This document shows positions 28,545-39,414 of a DNA stretch of 64,000 nucleotides, piece after piece. The position numbers were made by a program, and so were the translations under genes. The stretch is from the NCBI GenBank assembly GCA_014801535.1, contig JAAVEA010000001.1, forward strand, positions 25,254-89,253. The letters run 5' to 3'. The notes under the pieces were generated by a model. That model had not been told where the DNA came from. It was given only the letters and a program-made list of their open reading frames with translations, and did no database searches. Position 1 is the stretch's first letter, and each line of letters opens with the position of its first letter. The DNA is from Bacteroides sp. (GTDB taxonomy: Bacteria > Bacteroidota > Bacteroidia > Bacteroidales > Muribaculaceae).

Positions 28545-29360
28545 TCAGGGGAATTTTGGGAACTGACCGAAGTCGGGATCTCTTTTTTCAAGGAAAGCAT
28601 TTTTACCTTCCTGTGCTTCCTCCATAAGGTAATACATCAATGTTGCGTCTCCGGCAAATTCCATGATTCCATGTTGGCCGTCAAGTTCTGCGTTTAAGGC
28701 GCGTTTAATCATTCTTATAGCGAATGGAGAACGCTTTAAAATTGTGCGACACCACTCAACCGTAGTTTCCTCAAGTTTGTCAAATGGAACCACTTCATTC
28801 ACCATCCCCATCTGCAATGCTTCCTGAGCGGTATATTGCTTGCACAGGAACCAAATCTCCCTTGCTTTTTTCTGACCTACACAACGTGCGAGATAGGAGG
28901 AGCCGAATCCGGCATCGAAACTGCCTACCTTGGGACCGGTCTGGCCGAAACGCGCGTTTTCAGATGCGATAGAAAGATCACAAACCACCTGCAGCACATT
29001 GCCACCTCCGATTGAATATCCATTTACCATTGCAATTACCGGCTTCGGTATCGAACGAATAGCGTGATGCAGTTCAAGAACATTAAGTCGGGGCACACCG
29101 TCTTCTCCTACGTATCCTCCCACTCCCTTGACATTCTGATCGCCTCCGCTACAGAATGCCTTGTCGCCGGCTCCGGTAAGTATTATTACTCCGATATCCT
29201 GTCTTTCCCGACATATGGCGAATGCATCAAGCATCTCCTGATTGGTCAGAGGGCGGAAAGCGTTATAAACTTTAGGACGGTTGATAGTTATTTTTGCAAT
29301 TCCTTCAAATTGCTCGAAAATAATATCGGTATATTCTTTAATTGGTTTCCAGTTGAACAT
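28545..29360 (-). CDS. menB: 1,4-Dihydroxy-2-naphthoyl-CoA synthase
   Basis: Crotonase motifs [55 protein letters not shown]. Confidence 0.97.
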   Translation of the reverse strand: MFNWKPIKEYTDIIFEQFEGIAKITINRPKVYNAFRPLTNQEMLDAFAICRERQDIGVIILTGAGDKAFCSGGDQNVKGVGGYVGEDGVPRLNVLELHHAIRSIPKPVIAMVNGYSIGGGNVLQVVCDLSIASENARFGQTGPKVGSFDAGFGSSYLARCVGQKKAREIWFLCKQYTAQEALQMGMVNEVVPFDKLEETTVEWCRTILKRSPFAIRMIKRALNAELDGQHGIMEFAGDATLMYYLMEEAQEGKNAFLEKRDPDFGQFPKFP

Positions 29361-29364
29361 TATT

Positions 29365-31095
29365 CTATTTTTTTATTTGTTTCTTATCTGTGGCATCAAT
29401 GCGCATATACTTTCTTAAAAGGGATGCGCTGTATTCTTCATCGTCAATTGCAATCTCAAGCAGAACGTTGGTTTCCGAAGCAAAAAAAAACGGGAGGATT
29501 TCTTCCAGCTGTTTTTCCGATCCGGCGGAAAAATAGGTCCATCCATATGTTGCCGTAAGCTCCTTTACAGGAACTTTGGGGTCTGCACAGAAAAATTTAT
29601 CACGATGCTCTATGTAGCGGGTAGGGGATATAAACCTGAAGATCCCTCCCCCCTTATTGTTGATGACAATAATTTTGAAAGAGGCCGGGAGAAAGTCAAG
29701 CCCCAATATTCCGGGTGCGTATGCGAACGACATATCACCTGTGATTAGAAGCGTAGGATCATTATAGGCTAATGCACAGCCGACAGCTGTTGCATTGGTT
29801 CCATCAATACCTGAGACCCCACGATTGGAATAACTGGCATGAGGAATATTCTCGGTGAATAGCTGCGCGTATCTTACGGGTGTGCCATTAGAGAGAAAAA
29901 GATTGTATTTACGGGGAATACAATTAAGGATCTTTTCAAAGGCTTTTAATTCAGACCATTCCGCATCAGCAGTGAATTGTTTTCTTGCTTCCAGTTGAGC
30001 GTCTTTTACATAATTCCATATCTTTGTGTAGGCGGAAAGATTAGTTCCTGTCTCAGGCCTCTTTTCATAATACTTCCTTAAGGTGTGATAAAACACTTTA
30101 AAAAAGAAGGCAGGAGAGGTGCGGATATTCAAGGAAAGATTTTTAAATACATCCACTCCATAATAGGAGTCTCCGAGAGTCCATACCTCAGGAGCTTGAT
30201 TCCTGATATATTCCTTCAGCATTCTTGAAATCAAAGCTCCTCCCAATGATATGACAATATCGGGTCTCAGAGCAAGTTTAATCTCATCGGAAAGGCCGGA
30301 AATAACGGAATCAACCGCATAAGGATTGCCGTTAATATGAATGTTAGACAGAGTCTCGCACAAGACAATCACTCCGGGAAGAGTGCTGAAGAGTGAAATA
30401 TATTTGTTCAGATCGTTATCCGGAGCCATATATCCAACCACAATAAGAATCTTTTTCCCCTCAAGTTTCTGAAAGAGCATTCTAATATCGCTGGGGGCTA
30501 AAGACGGAGCGGCCTCAACGGTGTGTATAATTCTTATAGAGGAGGAGTCAACATCTTCCGTCTTGCTGATGGGAGTGTCTATCTGTACGTTTATGTGTAC
30601 TGGTCCCGGCTTATAGTCTGAAGAAATTATTGCAGCCTCATTGGCAATCCTGTTAACATACCATTCCATCTCTTTATTATCGGATTTCACGGGTATGTCG
30701 AAACTCTTTTTTACTATTTTGTTTAAAGCTCCCGGTTGAGCAAGAGTTTGCGAATCTTCCTGATCAATCCAATGTGCCGGACGGTCTGCGGAAATCACAA
30801 TCAATGGTATTCCCTGATAATATGCTTCTGCAACTGCAGGAGCATAATTATATAGTGCAGTGCCGGATGTGCAGATGAGTGCCACCGGACGTTTCGTCAC
30901 CATCGCTATTCCTAAAGCGATAAAACCGGCCGTGCGTTCGTCGGTGACAACACGTGTAGTCAGACGCTCTCTGTATGAACAAGAAATCAGCAGGGGGGCA
31001 TTGCGGCTGCCGGGACTAGCTATAATATCTCTTATTCCGTGGGCTTCCAGCACATCGAGAAGTATTCGGCAATATATGTTATCAGTGTCCTTCAT
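29365..31095 (-). CDS. menD: SEPHCHC synthase (2-succinyl-5-enolpyruvyl-6-hydroxy-3-cyclohexene-1-carboxylate synthase)
   Basis: ThDP fold: [61 protein letters not shown]. Confidence 0.96.
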   Translation of the reverse strand: MKDTDNIYCRILLDVLEAHGIRDIIASPGSRNAPLLISCSYRERLTTRVVTDERTAGFIALGIAMVTKRPVALICTSGTALYNYAPAVAEAYYQGIPLIVISADRPAHWIDQEDSQTLAQPGALNKIVKKSFDIPVKSDNKEMEWYVNRIANEAAIISSDYKPGPVHINVQIDTPISKTEDVDSSSIRIIHTVEAAPSLAPSDIRMLFQKLEGKKILIVVGYMAPDNDLNKYISLFSTLPGVIVLCETLSNIHINGNPYAVDSVISGLSDEIKLALRPDIVISLGGALISRMLKEYIRNQAPEVWTLGDSYYGVDVFKNLSLNIRTSPAFFFKVFYHTLRKYYEKRPETGTNLSAYTKIWNYVKDAQLEARKQFTADAEWSELKAFEKILNCIPRKYNLFLSNGTPVRYAQLFTENIPHASYSNRGVSGIDGTNATAVGCALAYNDPTLLITGDMSFAYAPGILGLDFLPASFKIIVINNKGGGIFRFISPTRYIEHRDKFFCADPKVPVKELTATYGWTYFSAGSEKQLEEILPFFFASETNVLLEIAIDDEEYSASLLRKYMRIDATDKKQIKK

Positions 31096-31143
31096 TTTCT
31101 TGAGTCGGAGATATTTTATATGGTCGGATATAAAAGAGCAGTT

Positions 31144-32094
31144 TTATTCTGTGATGAAACGATCAGGATGATACCCCAACAAGAACGATGATGCATCCAT
31201 TCTTTTTTTTCCTGATGGTTGAAGTGAGATGATTTCAAGAGTTTTTTCACCGGTGATGACATATAGTTTTTTATTTTCAATTCTTATCTCACCGGGTAGA
31301 CCTTCGAAATCAGGCGCATTCAGACCTGTTTCAAATATTTTCACATCGAAAACCTTGCCATTTCTGTCTATCATTGTGCTCCACGCCGCGGGATACGGCG
31401 CAAGTCCTCTCACATGATTGAAGATGTCGGTTGCTTTGCGGGTCCAGTCAATCCGACAGTCTTCTTTAAAGATTTTAGGCGCTGGAATGAAATCTCCTTC
31501 CGGTTGAGGTTGTGTTTTCAATGAACCGTCAATAATTGAATCCACTGTATGAAGAACACATTCCGCCCCAATCTCCATTAAACGGTCATGAATCGTACCA
31601 GCATTGTCTTCTGGATGGATGTCTATTCTTCTCTGTTCAATCATATCGCCCGTGTCGATCTCATGTTTAAGAAAGAAAGTTGTTATGCCGGTTTCTTTCT
31701 CTCCATTCATTATCGCACGGTTTATGGGTGCTGCCCCGCGATATTTAGGGAGCAGTGAGCCATGAAGATTAAATGTTCCAAGCGGAGGCATTGCCCATAC
31801 AATTTCAGGAAGCATTCTGAAAGCGATAACAATGAAAAGATCAGCTCCAATCTGTCTTAAAGCCTCCACAAAATCAGGAGATTTCAACTTTTCCGGTTGA
31901 AGCACCGGAAGTCCGGCCTCAACCGCATATTTCTTAACATCGCTCTGGATATGCTTATGCCCGCGTCCGGCAATTTTATCAGGCATCGTGACAACCGCCT
32001 TTACGTTATAACCGTTAGAAACGAGAGCATCCAGACTTTCTACAGCAAATTCAGGAGTGCCGAAAAAAACTATCTTTAAATCTTTTTTATCCAT
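31144..32094 (-). CDS. fmt: Methionyl-tRNA formyltransferase
   Basis: IVFFGTPEFAVESLDAL, FNLHGSLLPKYRGAAPINRAIMNGEKETGITTFFL. Confidence 0.97.
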   Translation of the reverse strand: MDKKDLKIVFFGTPEFAVESLDALVSNGYNVKAVVTMPDKIAGRGHKHIQSDVKKYAVEAGLPVLQPEKLKSPDFVEALRQIGADLFIVIAFRMLPEIVWAMPPLGTFNLHGSLLPKYRGAAPINRAIMNGEKETGITTFFLKHEIDTGDMIEQRRIDIHPEDNAGTIHDRLMEIGAECVLHTVDSIIDGSLKTQPQPEGDFIPAPKIFKEDCRIDWTRKATDIFNHVRGLAPYPAAWSTMIDRNGKVFDVKIFETGLNAPDFEGLPGEIRIENKKLYVITGEKTLEIISLQPSGKKRMDASSFLLGYHPDRFITE

Positions 32095-32108
32095 ATACTT
32101 TTTTCTTT

Positions 32109-33908
32109 TTAATCCTCCGTAAAATGTCGGAGAACACGGCGGTATGAATTGAAAATTTTTGATTTTGATACAAAACCAACATATTTTCCATTATCAACCA
32201 CCGGAAGATTCCATGCGTTAGTCTTATCAAATATCTCCATCACCTTATCCATAGGGTAAGATAGTTCTATGGTTGCCGGTACGGCCGACATAAAACGAGA
32301 CACATGCATCTTCTTATAAAGGTCGGAACGGAACATTATATTTCTGATTTCATCAAGAATCACCACTCCTTTGAGCATCCCATCATCGTCAACTACCGGG
32401 AAAAGATTGCGGTTGCATACGGAAATGGTATCGACCATCTCTTTCAGATTCATCTCCGGCTTGACAGTCTTAAAATCATTTTCAATAACATTATCAAGCT
32501 TGAGAAGTGTAAGCACCGCCTTGTCTTTTTCATGAGTGATAAGATCACCGGCACGAGCCAGTCGCATAGTGTATATACTGTAGGGGAGGAAGAGTTTGAT
32601 TGTCATATATGCGAGGAGTGACACGATTAGAAGAGGAAGGAAAAGATCATACCCACCTGTCATCTCGGCGGTAAGGAAGATCGCCATAAGGGGGGCGTGC
32701 ATAACACCACTCATTACTCCGGCCATACCCATCAAAGCGAAATTTTTCTGGGAAAGGTGTACGCCGATGTCAAGGTTATTGAGTATATAGGCAAACAGGA
32801 ACCCACAAAGTGCTCCCACAAAAAGTGAAGGCGCAAAGGTTCCACCCACTCCACCGGCTCCATTAGTGGCTGATGTGGCAAAAGCTTTGAACATCATCAC
32901 TGCCCCTATGAAGAGCACGAGAAACCATACGTTGTCGCGGTCCACATAGAAAAAAGTTCCATCAACTATTTTGGAAATATCACCTTCAAGAAGATTTTCG
33001 ATCGCGCCATAACCCTCTCCATATAGAGGGGGGAAAATGAAAATTAATACAGCGAGAATAATTCCTCCGGTGAGAATCTTGAAAAATTGGTTTGGGAGTT
33101 TGGAAAACACTGTTTCCATCCAAAACATTATGCGCGTGAAATAGAGAGAAACAAGACCACAGACAATTCCTAAAAGAATAGAAAAGGGGATACGGTTGGT
33201 CAGAAACGGTTCGCTTTGAGCAAAGAAAAATTCTGAATTATACCCTTCAAGCACATATGCCACTGTAGCACCGGCAATAGAGGAAATCAAGAGAGGCATT
33301 ACTGTCATGCCGGTCAAGTCTATCATCAATACTTCCAATGTGAAAAGCATTCCGGCAATTGGGGCGCGGAAAATTCCCGCTATACCTGCGGCCGCTCCAC
33401 ACCCCACAAGTATCATAAGGATTTTGGGAGACAGCCGGAATGCCTGTCCGAAATTTGAACCGATTGCAGCTCCGGTAAATACAATTGGTCCCTCGGCTCC
33501 TACCGATCCTCCAAAACCAATTGTAATCGAAGAGGATATGAGGGAGGCATACATATTTTTCTTCTTTAACCGCGATTTGCGTCGCGAGATGGCATAGAGC
33601 ACTTTTGTCACTCCATGCGAAATATTGTCTTTTACTACAAATTTCAAAAACAGAGTAACGATTAGAATCCCGATCACGGGATATACTAGATATAACCAGT
33701 TGGCCGATGTTGTGCTTAATCCCGATGTGAGGGCGTTGGCGATCAGGTGAATGAGAAACTTCAGCAACTGAGCAGCAAAGCCGCAAACGATGCCTACGAT
33801 TAGAGCAAGGAAAACAACAAAATTACTTTCCTTGATGTGATGTTCTCTCCAGATTACGAATCTCATCCAGAGCTCAGTGAATTTATTATGTGTTTCTTTA
33901 TATGCCAT
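32109..33908 (-). CDS. ClC-family chloride channel/transporter with C-terminal CBS pair
   Basis: GGSVGAEGPIVFTGAAIGS, TNGAGGVGGTFAPSLFVGALCG, CBS repeats. Confidence 0.95.
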   Translation of the reverse strand: MAYKETHNKFTELWMRFVIWREHHIKESNFVVFLALIVGIVCGFAAQLLKFLIHLIANALTSGLSTTSANWLYLVYPVIGILIVTLFLKFVVKDNISHGVTKVLYAISRRKSRLKKKNMYASLISSSITIGFGGSVGAEGPIVFTGAAIGSNFGQAFRLSPKILMILVGCGAAAGIAGIFRAPIAGMLFTLEVLMIDLTGMTVMPLLISSIAGATVAYVLEGYNSEFFFAQSEPFLTNRIPFSILLGIVCGLVSLYFTRIMFWMETVFSKLPNQFFKILTGGIILAVLIFIFPPLYGEGYGAIENLLEGDISKIVDGTFFYVDRDNVWFLVLFIGAVMMFKAFATSATNGAGGVGGTFAPSLFVGALCGFLFAYILNNLDIGVHLSQKNFALMGMAGVMSGVMHAPLMAIFLTAEMTGGYDLFLPLLIVSLLAYMTIKLFLPYSIYTMRLARAGDLITHEKDKAVLTLLKLDNVIENDFKTVKPEMNLKEMVDTISVCNRNLFPVVDDDGMLKGVVILDEIRNIMFRSDLYKKMHVSRFMSAVPATIELSYPMDKVMEIFDKTNAWNLPVVDNGKYVGFVSKSKIFNSYRRVLRHFTED

Positions 33909-33921
33909 TTATAAAATCCAT

Positions 33922-35349
33922 TTATTTCCCGGCTCCGCTTATAATTGTGCGGATGGTATAGATAAGAATTTTCAGATCGAGAAGTAGAGACATATTGTTG
34001 ATATATACCATATCATATTTGGTGCGTTCCACCATCTGGTCAAGATTCGATGCGTATCCGAATTTCACCATAGCCCAAGATGTAATTCCGGGACGAACCT
34101 GATATATAAGGCTGAAAAAAGGAACCTTCTTCACGATCTGATTTATATAGTATTCTCTTTCAGGGCGTGGTCCGACTATTGACATCTCACCCCTCAGAAC
34201 ATTCCATAGCTGTGGTAATTCATCAATTCGATATTTTCTTAGAATCTTGCCGACTTTGGTGATTCTGGTATCAGCATCCGAAGAAAGTTGCGGACCGTTT
34301 TTTTCAGCATCGGTGCGCATGGTGCGAAATTTTATTATATTAAAAGGTCTATGGTGTTTACCCATTCTCTCCTGAGTATAAAATATCGGTCCCGAACTAT
34401 CTGATTTTACACATAAGGCCACCACAGCAAACAGGGGAGAAAGTATGATCAACCCCAGAAGAGAGGAGAGAATATCGAAAGTGCGTTTTATATTTTGTGC
34501 AAAATCACTTATACGAGGGGTTGAGAGATCTATAAGGGTGTGTCCAAGTATGTCGTTGGTACGAATCCCGGCTATAGCATAATCAAGATCAGCAGGTGCA
34601 ATCTTTATCGGAATTTCGAGATCAATATATTCATCCACCATTTGAAGCACCGTATTGGTACCTGCTGTTTCAGGAGCGATTACAATCTGCGAAACTTTTT
34701 CCTCTTGACAGAAGGTCTTTAGATTTTTTTGCTTAATTATTGGGATACCCTTATATTTGTGATTATTCCTTGATTCTCCTTCAAGTGCGACAAAGGCAAC
34801 CACTTCATTGTCGTAAAGTGATTTTGAGTCAAGAATATTATCGGCCGCTTTTCTGGCTCTATCAGAATTCCCGATTATCACGGTTTTGAATACAAGCTTG
34901 CTTTTCCGTGCCTTTCGAACAGCAACCATTGTAATGGATATGCGTCCCAGATAAGTGAAGAAGAGAAGGAGCATAAAAATCAGCAGTATTAAAAAATATT
35001 CAGTTCTTCGCCGGGGAGTGGGATCATTTACCAGCATTGTCATGAATATCAGGAGCGAATTCACCATTGCACAGCCTGTGGTCACAAGCATTTCTGTAGC
35101 TCTTGACCTTGGAAAGGGATGATTATAATATCCTGAAAGGAGATAGGTAAACATTAGAGCCAGTGGAACAAGGCATTGTTCCCAAAGCAGTTTGGGCGTG
35201 GAAAGATAATTAAATACACCTTCGAACCCATCTTCAGAAATGAGAATACGATAGCGCAGAATATTGAAAACGAAAAATGCAAGCGAAGTCATAATGAAAT
35301 CGCTCACCACGTATGCTATTCTCAAGGTTCTGTTTCTGCGCTTGAACAT
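33922..35349 (-). CDS. Undecaprenyl-phosphate sugar phosphotransferase (polyprenyl glycosylphosphotransferase)
   Basis: N-terminal TMs; C-terminal KRTFDILSSLLGLIILSPLF...GPIFYTQERMGKHHRPFNIIKFRTMR...YRIDELPQLWNVLRGEMSIVGPRPE. Confidence 0.95.
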   Translation of the reverse strand: MFKRRNRTLRIAYVVSDFIMTSLAFFVFNILRYRILISEDGFEGVFNYLSTPKLLWEQCLVPLALMFTYLLSGYYNHPFPRSRATEMLVTTGCAMVNSLLIFMTMLVNDPTPRRRTEYFLILLIFMLLLFFTYLGRISITMVAVRKARKSKLVFKTVIIGNSDRARKAADNILDSKSLYDNEVVAFVALEGESRNNHKYKGIPIIKQKNLKTFCQEEKVSQIVIAPETAGTNTVLQMVDEYIDLEIPIKIAPADLDYAIAGIRTNDILGHTLIDLSTPRISDFAQNIKRTFDILSSLLGLIILSPLFAVVALCVKSDSSGPIFYTQERMGKHHRPFNIIKFRTMRTDAEKNGPQLSSDADTRITKVGKILRKYRIDELPQLWNVLRGEMSIVGPRPEREYYINQIVKKVPFFSLIYQVRPGITSWAMVKFGYASNLDQMVERTKYDMVYINNMSLLLDLKILIYTIRTIISGAGK

Positions 35350-35351
35350 TT

Positions 35352-35912
35352 CTACCTGATAATCTTTATTACGCTGTCGTTGGAAATCTTAATTATATTG
35401 CTTGGAGCATGAGGAGCAGGGCGATCCCTACCAATTTCCACAACATAATCCACTCCGTCGATAATCTCTTTGTTAATCTCTGCAAAAGATGTGGGAGCCG
35501 GTTTTCCACTTATATTTGCTGAAGTTGAAACCAAAGGATGTTTCAACCTTTGACAAAGTGTTTTAGAAAAATATTCATTCGTAATCCGGAATCCGGCAGA
35601 CCCGTCTTCTGCCATAAGGGCGCTACAGATATTTACCGGTTCGTCGTAGATTATCGTGATCGGATTTACGGCAGCATCGATTAATTCCCAAGCAATATCG
35701 GGTATTTCTTTCACGTACTGCTGCAATTGACCTTCCGACCCGACCAGCATAAGCATAGCCTTTGCATCAGCTCTCTTTTTAAGAGTAAAAATACGCTTTA
35801 CGGCTTCAGGATTGGTTGCATCACAACCAATTCCCCACACAGTGTCGGTAGGATAAAGAATGATTCCTCCCTCTTTTAATACTTTAAGTGCTTTATCGAG
35901 ACTATCTTTCAT
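35352..35912 (-). CDS. tsaC: L-threonylcarbamoyladenylate synthase (TsaC/YrdC/Sua5)
   Basis: LKEGGIILYPTDTVWGIGCDATN, TSANISGKPAP; start set to internal ATG 35912. Confidence 0.92.
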   Translation of the reverse strand: MKDSLDKALKVLKEGGIILYPTDTVWGIGCDATNPEAVKRIFTLKKRADAKAMLMLVGSEGQLQQYVKEIPDIAWELIDAAVNPITIIYDEPVNICSALMAEDGSAGFRITNEYFSKTLCQRLKHPLVSTSANISGKPAPTSFAEINKEIIDGVDYVVEIGRDRPAPHAPSNIIKISNDSVIKIIR

Positions 35913-35923
35913 GAAATCAAAAT

Positions 35924-37870
35924 CTATAAATTTTCCGCTTCGCTGATCCATAGGGCTGAAGAAGCATCTGATGGCATTCTCCAGTCGCCACGAGGAGAGA
36001 GACATACACTACCCACTTTCACCCCGTCAGGCATGCAGGATCTCTTGAACTGCTGGCTGAAGAAGCGGCGATAGAAGGTGATCAGCCACTTCTTGATGGT
36101 TTCTCTATCATATGCACCCTCAAAAGCCTTACAGGCAAGCGTAAAGATTTTGGTAGGAGAGAAGGAATGGCGAAGCATAAGATGTAGGAAGAAATCGTGA
36201 AGTTCGTAAGGACCCACGAAATCTTCAGTTTTTTGCGCGATAGAACCATCGGCGGCCGCCGGCAGAAGTTCCGGACTTATTGGTGTGTCAATGATGTCCT
36301 GAAGTGTTTCTTTAACTTTCTCATTTTTTTCAGAAATCATGTAGCCCTTAACAAGATCTCTGACAAGAGTTTTCGGTATGGAGGCATTGACTCCATACAT
36401 CGACATCTGATCCCCATTATATGTGCACCACCCGAGGGCAAGTTCGGATAGATCACCTGTTCCGATGACTATTCCTCCTGTTTTATTAGCCATATCCATA
36501 AGAATCTGAGTTCTTTCTCTGGCTTGGGAGTTTTCGTAAGTGGCATCGTGCTTATCAGGATTCTGTCCTATGTCTGAGAAGTGTATTTCCACAGCCTTGT
36601 TAATGGCTATCTCCATGGGTGTCACTCCCAACTCTTCCATTAGGTTCCAGGCATTTCCATGGGTTCTCTCGGTTGTGCCAAAACCGGGCATTGTTATACC
36701 GATTATCCCTTTACGGTCGAGCGAAAGAAGATCGAATGCTTTTACAGTGACAAGCAGGGCAAGGGTGGAATCAAGCCCCCCCGAAATACCGATAACCGCT
36801 TTGTCGCATTTGATTGCTTTCAAGCGTTGAGCAAGTCCCCAAGCTTGAATTGATGAGATCTCGTCACATCTTTGACGTAACAGGTTCTCATTTTTCTCTA
36901 CAAATGGGGTTGGATTTACGTAGCGATATTCAAGATTATTTATTATCGCTGTCTTCTGTGTTTGATCATCTCCCTCCTTACGTTTGATTATGATGATCGG
37001 CTCAATCATATTATCAGGTTCTGTTCGGAAGGTGTTGTGATGATTACGGTCGTTGCGTAGAAGTTCGACATCAACATCGGCAATCTCCATTTGAGGGGAG
37101 AGTGAGAAACGTTCAGAACAACAGAGTAGAACTCCGTTTTCCGCTATGATGCAGTTTCCCGCGAACGCAAGATCCGTAGAAGATTCTCCCGACCCTGCTG
37201 AAGCGTAAACATATGCACACCGACATCGTGCCGATTGCTGCTCAATCAGATCTACAAGATAGGAATGCTTCCCCGCTAATTCGTCTGTGGCAGAGAGATT
37301 GAAAATTATCTCCGCGCCTGATTTTGACATTTGAGAACTCGGTGGAACGGGAACCCACAGGTCTTCACAAATCTCGACACCGAATGTTATGCCGTATCGG
37401 TTAAACAGAAGATGTGTAGAAAAAGGTATTTCGTAATTGAAAGGAGCAATTACATCATCAGATTTCACACCTTCTGCAAACCATCTCCTTTCATAAAATT
37501 CATTATAGTTGGGTAAATACTTTTTGGGAACCACTCCCCACACCTTGCCTTCAGAGATAATTGCCGCGCAATTATATATAGCATTACGTCTTGCAATCGG
37601 AATCCCTACGATAAACGTTGTTCTCACATCATGTGAGAAGTCGGCAAGAGTTTTCAGACCTTCAATGGATTTCTCAAGAAGGTTGGACTGGAAGAAGAGA
37701 TCAGCGCAAGTATATCCTGTCACTGACAATTCCGGGAAAACAAGAAGACTCACATTTTTCTGATCTGCTTGTTTCACCATATCGCAGATTCGGTTCACGT
37801 TAAATTCTACATCACCGACTTTTACAGCGGGTTTTGCCGCGGCTACACGGATATAACCAAGATTCTCCAT
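35924..37870 (-). CDS. nadE: Glutamine-dependent NAD+ synthetase
   Basis: Nitrilase domain (FPELSVTGYTCADLF, EICEDLWVP) plus NAD synthase domain (GISGGLDSTLALLV, GTGDLSELALGWCTYNGDQMSMYGVN). Confidence 0.96.
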   Translation of the reverse strand: MENLGYIRVAAAKPAVKVGDVEFNVNRICDMVKQADQKNVSLLVFPELSVTGYTCADLFFQSNLLEKSIEGLKTLADFSHDVRTTFIVGIPIARRNAIYNCAAIISEGKVWGVVPKKYLPNYNEFYERRWFAEGVKSDDVIAPFNYEIPFSTHLLFNRYGITFGVEICEDLWVPVPPSSQMSKSGAEIIFNLSATDELAGKHSYLVDLIEQQSARCRCAYVYASAGSGESSTDLAFAGNCIIAENGVLLCCSERFSLSPQMEIADVDVELLRNDRNHHNTFRTEPDNMIEPIIIIKRKEGDDQTQKTAIINNLEYRYVNPTPFVEKNENLLRQRCDEISSIQAWGLAQRLKAIKCDKAVIGISGGLDSTLALLVTVKAFDLLSLDRKGIIGITMPGFGTTERTHGNAWNLMEELGVTPMEIAINKAVEIHFSDIGQNPDKHDATYENSQARERTQILMDMANKTGGIVIGTGDLSELALGWCTYNGDQMSMYGVNASIPKTLVRDLVKGYMISEKNEKVKETLQDIIDTPISPELLPAAADGSIAQKTEDFVGPYELHDFFLHLMLRHSFSPTKIFTLACKAFEGAYDRETIKKWLITFYRRFFSQQFKRSCMPDGVKVGSVCLSPRGDWRMPSDASSALWISEAENL

Positions 37871-37932
37871 CTCAAAATCTATTTTTTCCGCAATTAGAAA
37901 GATTTCAATCCAAATTGCGAGATATATTATAT

Positions 37933-37941
37933 GCAAAGATA
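37933..37941 (-). promoter_or_regulatory. -7 element of the nadE promoter
   Basis: TAtcTTTGC on minus strand; -33 not convincing. Confidence 0.4.
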
Positions 37942-38015
37942 ATTAAACATTTTTATATTTAGAAATGTTATTTAACTAAACTAAATCTCCCTCAAAAAAT
38001 TAAATATATTTTAAT

Positions 38016-38498
38016 ATGAAAAAATCAACTAAGATTGTTTGTTGTGCCCTAAGTGCGGTGGCACTTATGGTACCGTTTAAGGCTCATGCTCAGAAGGGGG
38101 AGACGTCTTTAGGTCTAATAGGAGGATTCTCCACTTATAACAATGGTGGGTATATGGGAGTTGACTTCCAGTATACTATAGTGAATCATGTAAGATTAGC
38201 TCCCGACATCGCATATAGTTTCCGTAATGAAGGGAAGTCGGCCTTTGTGCTTGATGTGGATGTGCATTTCCCTTTTAAGATAGCGAAAGGATTCGGGGTC
38301 TATCCGCTTGTGGGTTTCGCTTTCAATAACTGGAGTTATTCCGGAGGCGGTCATGCAAGTCGGGCCGGGGGTAATTTCGGTGCTGGTTTCGATTTTTATC
38401 TCACCTCAAACCTTAAGCTTTCTTTGCAGGGTAAATATTCTGTAATGAATGATACGAGCGGTGGTTTTATTGGAATGGGTATAGGCTACGTTTTCTAA
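38016..38498 (+). CDS. Small outer-membrane beta-barrel protein
   Basis: Signal peptide ending AHAQ; amphipathic strands; C-terminal GMGIGYVF. Confidence 0.8.
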   Translation: MKKSTKIVCCALSAVALMVPFKAHAQKGETSLGLIGGFSTYNNGGYMGVDFQYTIVNHVRLAPDIAYSFRNEGKSAFVLDVDVHFPFKIAKGFGVYPLVGFAFNNWSYSGGGHASRAGGNFGAGFDFYLTSNLKLSLQGKYSVMNDTSGGFIGMGIGYVF

Positions 38499-38509
38499 AA
38501 CATACGATA

Positions 38510-38554
38510 AGATATAAAAAAAGGATTCTCATTGAGAATCCTTTTTTATATCTT
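38510..38554. terminator. Bidirectional terminator
   Basis: AAGATATAAAAAAAGGATTCTC-ATT-GAGAATCC followed by T6 and ATATCTT. Confidence 0.85.
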
Positions 38555-38569
38555 TAATGATTTAAACTC

Positions 38570-38719
38570 TTATTTAAGAGCATCTTTTACTGCATCATTA
38601 GGCACCATTTCCTCTTTGAAGACATAAGCGCCTGTTTTGGGAGATTTCTCCATCTTGATGATTTTGCTATAAGTACGACCTTCACCTTTCTGAAGAGACG
38701 CGACGGTTTTCTTTGCCAT
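38570..38719 (-). CDS. DUF4295 family small protein (49 aa), missing from the ORF track
   Basis: MAKKTVASLQKGEGRTYSKIIKMEKSPKTGAYVFKEEMVPNDAVKDALK; conserved position after rpmG in Bacteroidales. Confidence 0.85.
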   Translation of the reverse strand: MAKKTVASLQKGEGRTYSKIIKMEKSPKTGAYVFKEEMVPNDAVKDALK

Positions 38720-38729
38720 AAATCAGTGC

Positions 38730-38918
38730 TTATTTAATTTCTTTGTGAACGGTAACTTTCTTGAGGATGGGGTTGTATTTCTTCAACTCCAGACGACCTG
38801 TAGTATTTTTACGGTTTTTAGTGGTGATGTAACGAGACATACCGGGCATACCGCTTGCCTTATGTTCGGTGCATTCCAGAATCACCTGGACTCTGTTGCC
38901 TTTAGCTTTCTTTGCCAT
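38730..38918 (-). CDS. rpmG: 50S ribosomal protein L33
   Basis: [50 protein letters not shown]. Confidence 0.97.
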   Translation of the reverse strand: MAKKAKGNRVQVILECTEHKASGMPGMSRYITTKNRKNTTGRLELKKYNPILKKVTVHKEIK

Positions 38919-38936
38919 AATTGTTCTGTGAGATGA

Positions 38937-39200
38937 TTAAAGAGAAAGGATTTTAATATCTTTGAAATCGAGATGACCCTCGGCCTCTGCTTTCTTAAGA
39001 GCTGCGTTAAGACCAATCTTGTTGATGGTGCGGAGCGCTCTTGTTGAGAGTCGCAATACAATCCACATGTCCTGCTCAACCCAATAGAATTTCTTTGTTT
39101 GCAAGTTTACCTCGAACTTGCGTTTGGTGCGACGCTTTGAGTGAGAAACATTGTTACCCACCTGCGCTTTTTTGCCTGTAATTTGACAAACTTTTGACAT
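38937..39200 (-). CDS. rpmB: 50S ribosomal protein L28
   Basis: [40 protein letters not shown]. Confidence 0.98.
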   Translation of the reverse strand: MSKVCQITGKKAQVGNNVSHSKRRTKRKFEVNLQTKKFYWVEQDMWIVLRLSTRALRTINKIGLNAALKKAEAEGHLDFKDIKILSL

Positions 39201-39321
39201 GGCTGTTGTTATAATTCTTTAAAAATTAAACTTCTTTGGTGTTTAGGCCGCCATCTCAGTTCTCATATCATCACCGGTTGCATCATTCCGGCGACTTTTA
39301 AGGATGTGCCACAAAACGTGT

Positions 39322-39354
39322 GCAAAATTACAACTTTTATTTTAATCTTGCAAA
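39322..39354 (-). promoter_or_regulatory. Bacteroidota-type promoter for rpmB-rpmG-DUF4295
   Basis: Minus strand TTTG-N20-TAatTTTGC. Confidence 0.7.
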
Positions 39355-39414
39355 TTTTTTTGTTGATAAAGTTTATTATAGATTGATATTCAACCTGAAA
39401 ATTATAGTTTTACT

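Noticed and set aside
29064-29558. 164 aa plus-strand ORF across the menB/menD junction
   Set aside because: Overlaps two well-supported men genes; no domain evidence
33247-33786. 179 aa minus-strand ORF in an alternate frame of the ClC gene
   Set aside because: Alternate frame of a strongly supported ClC transporter
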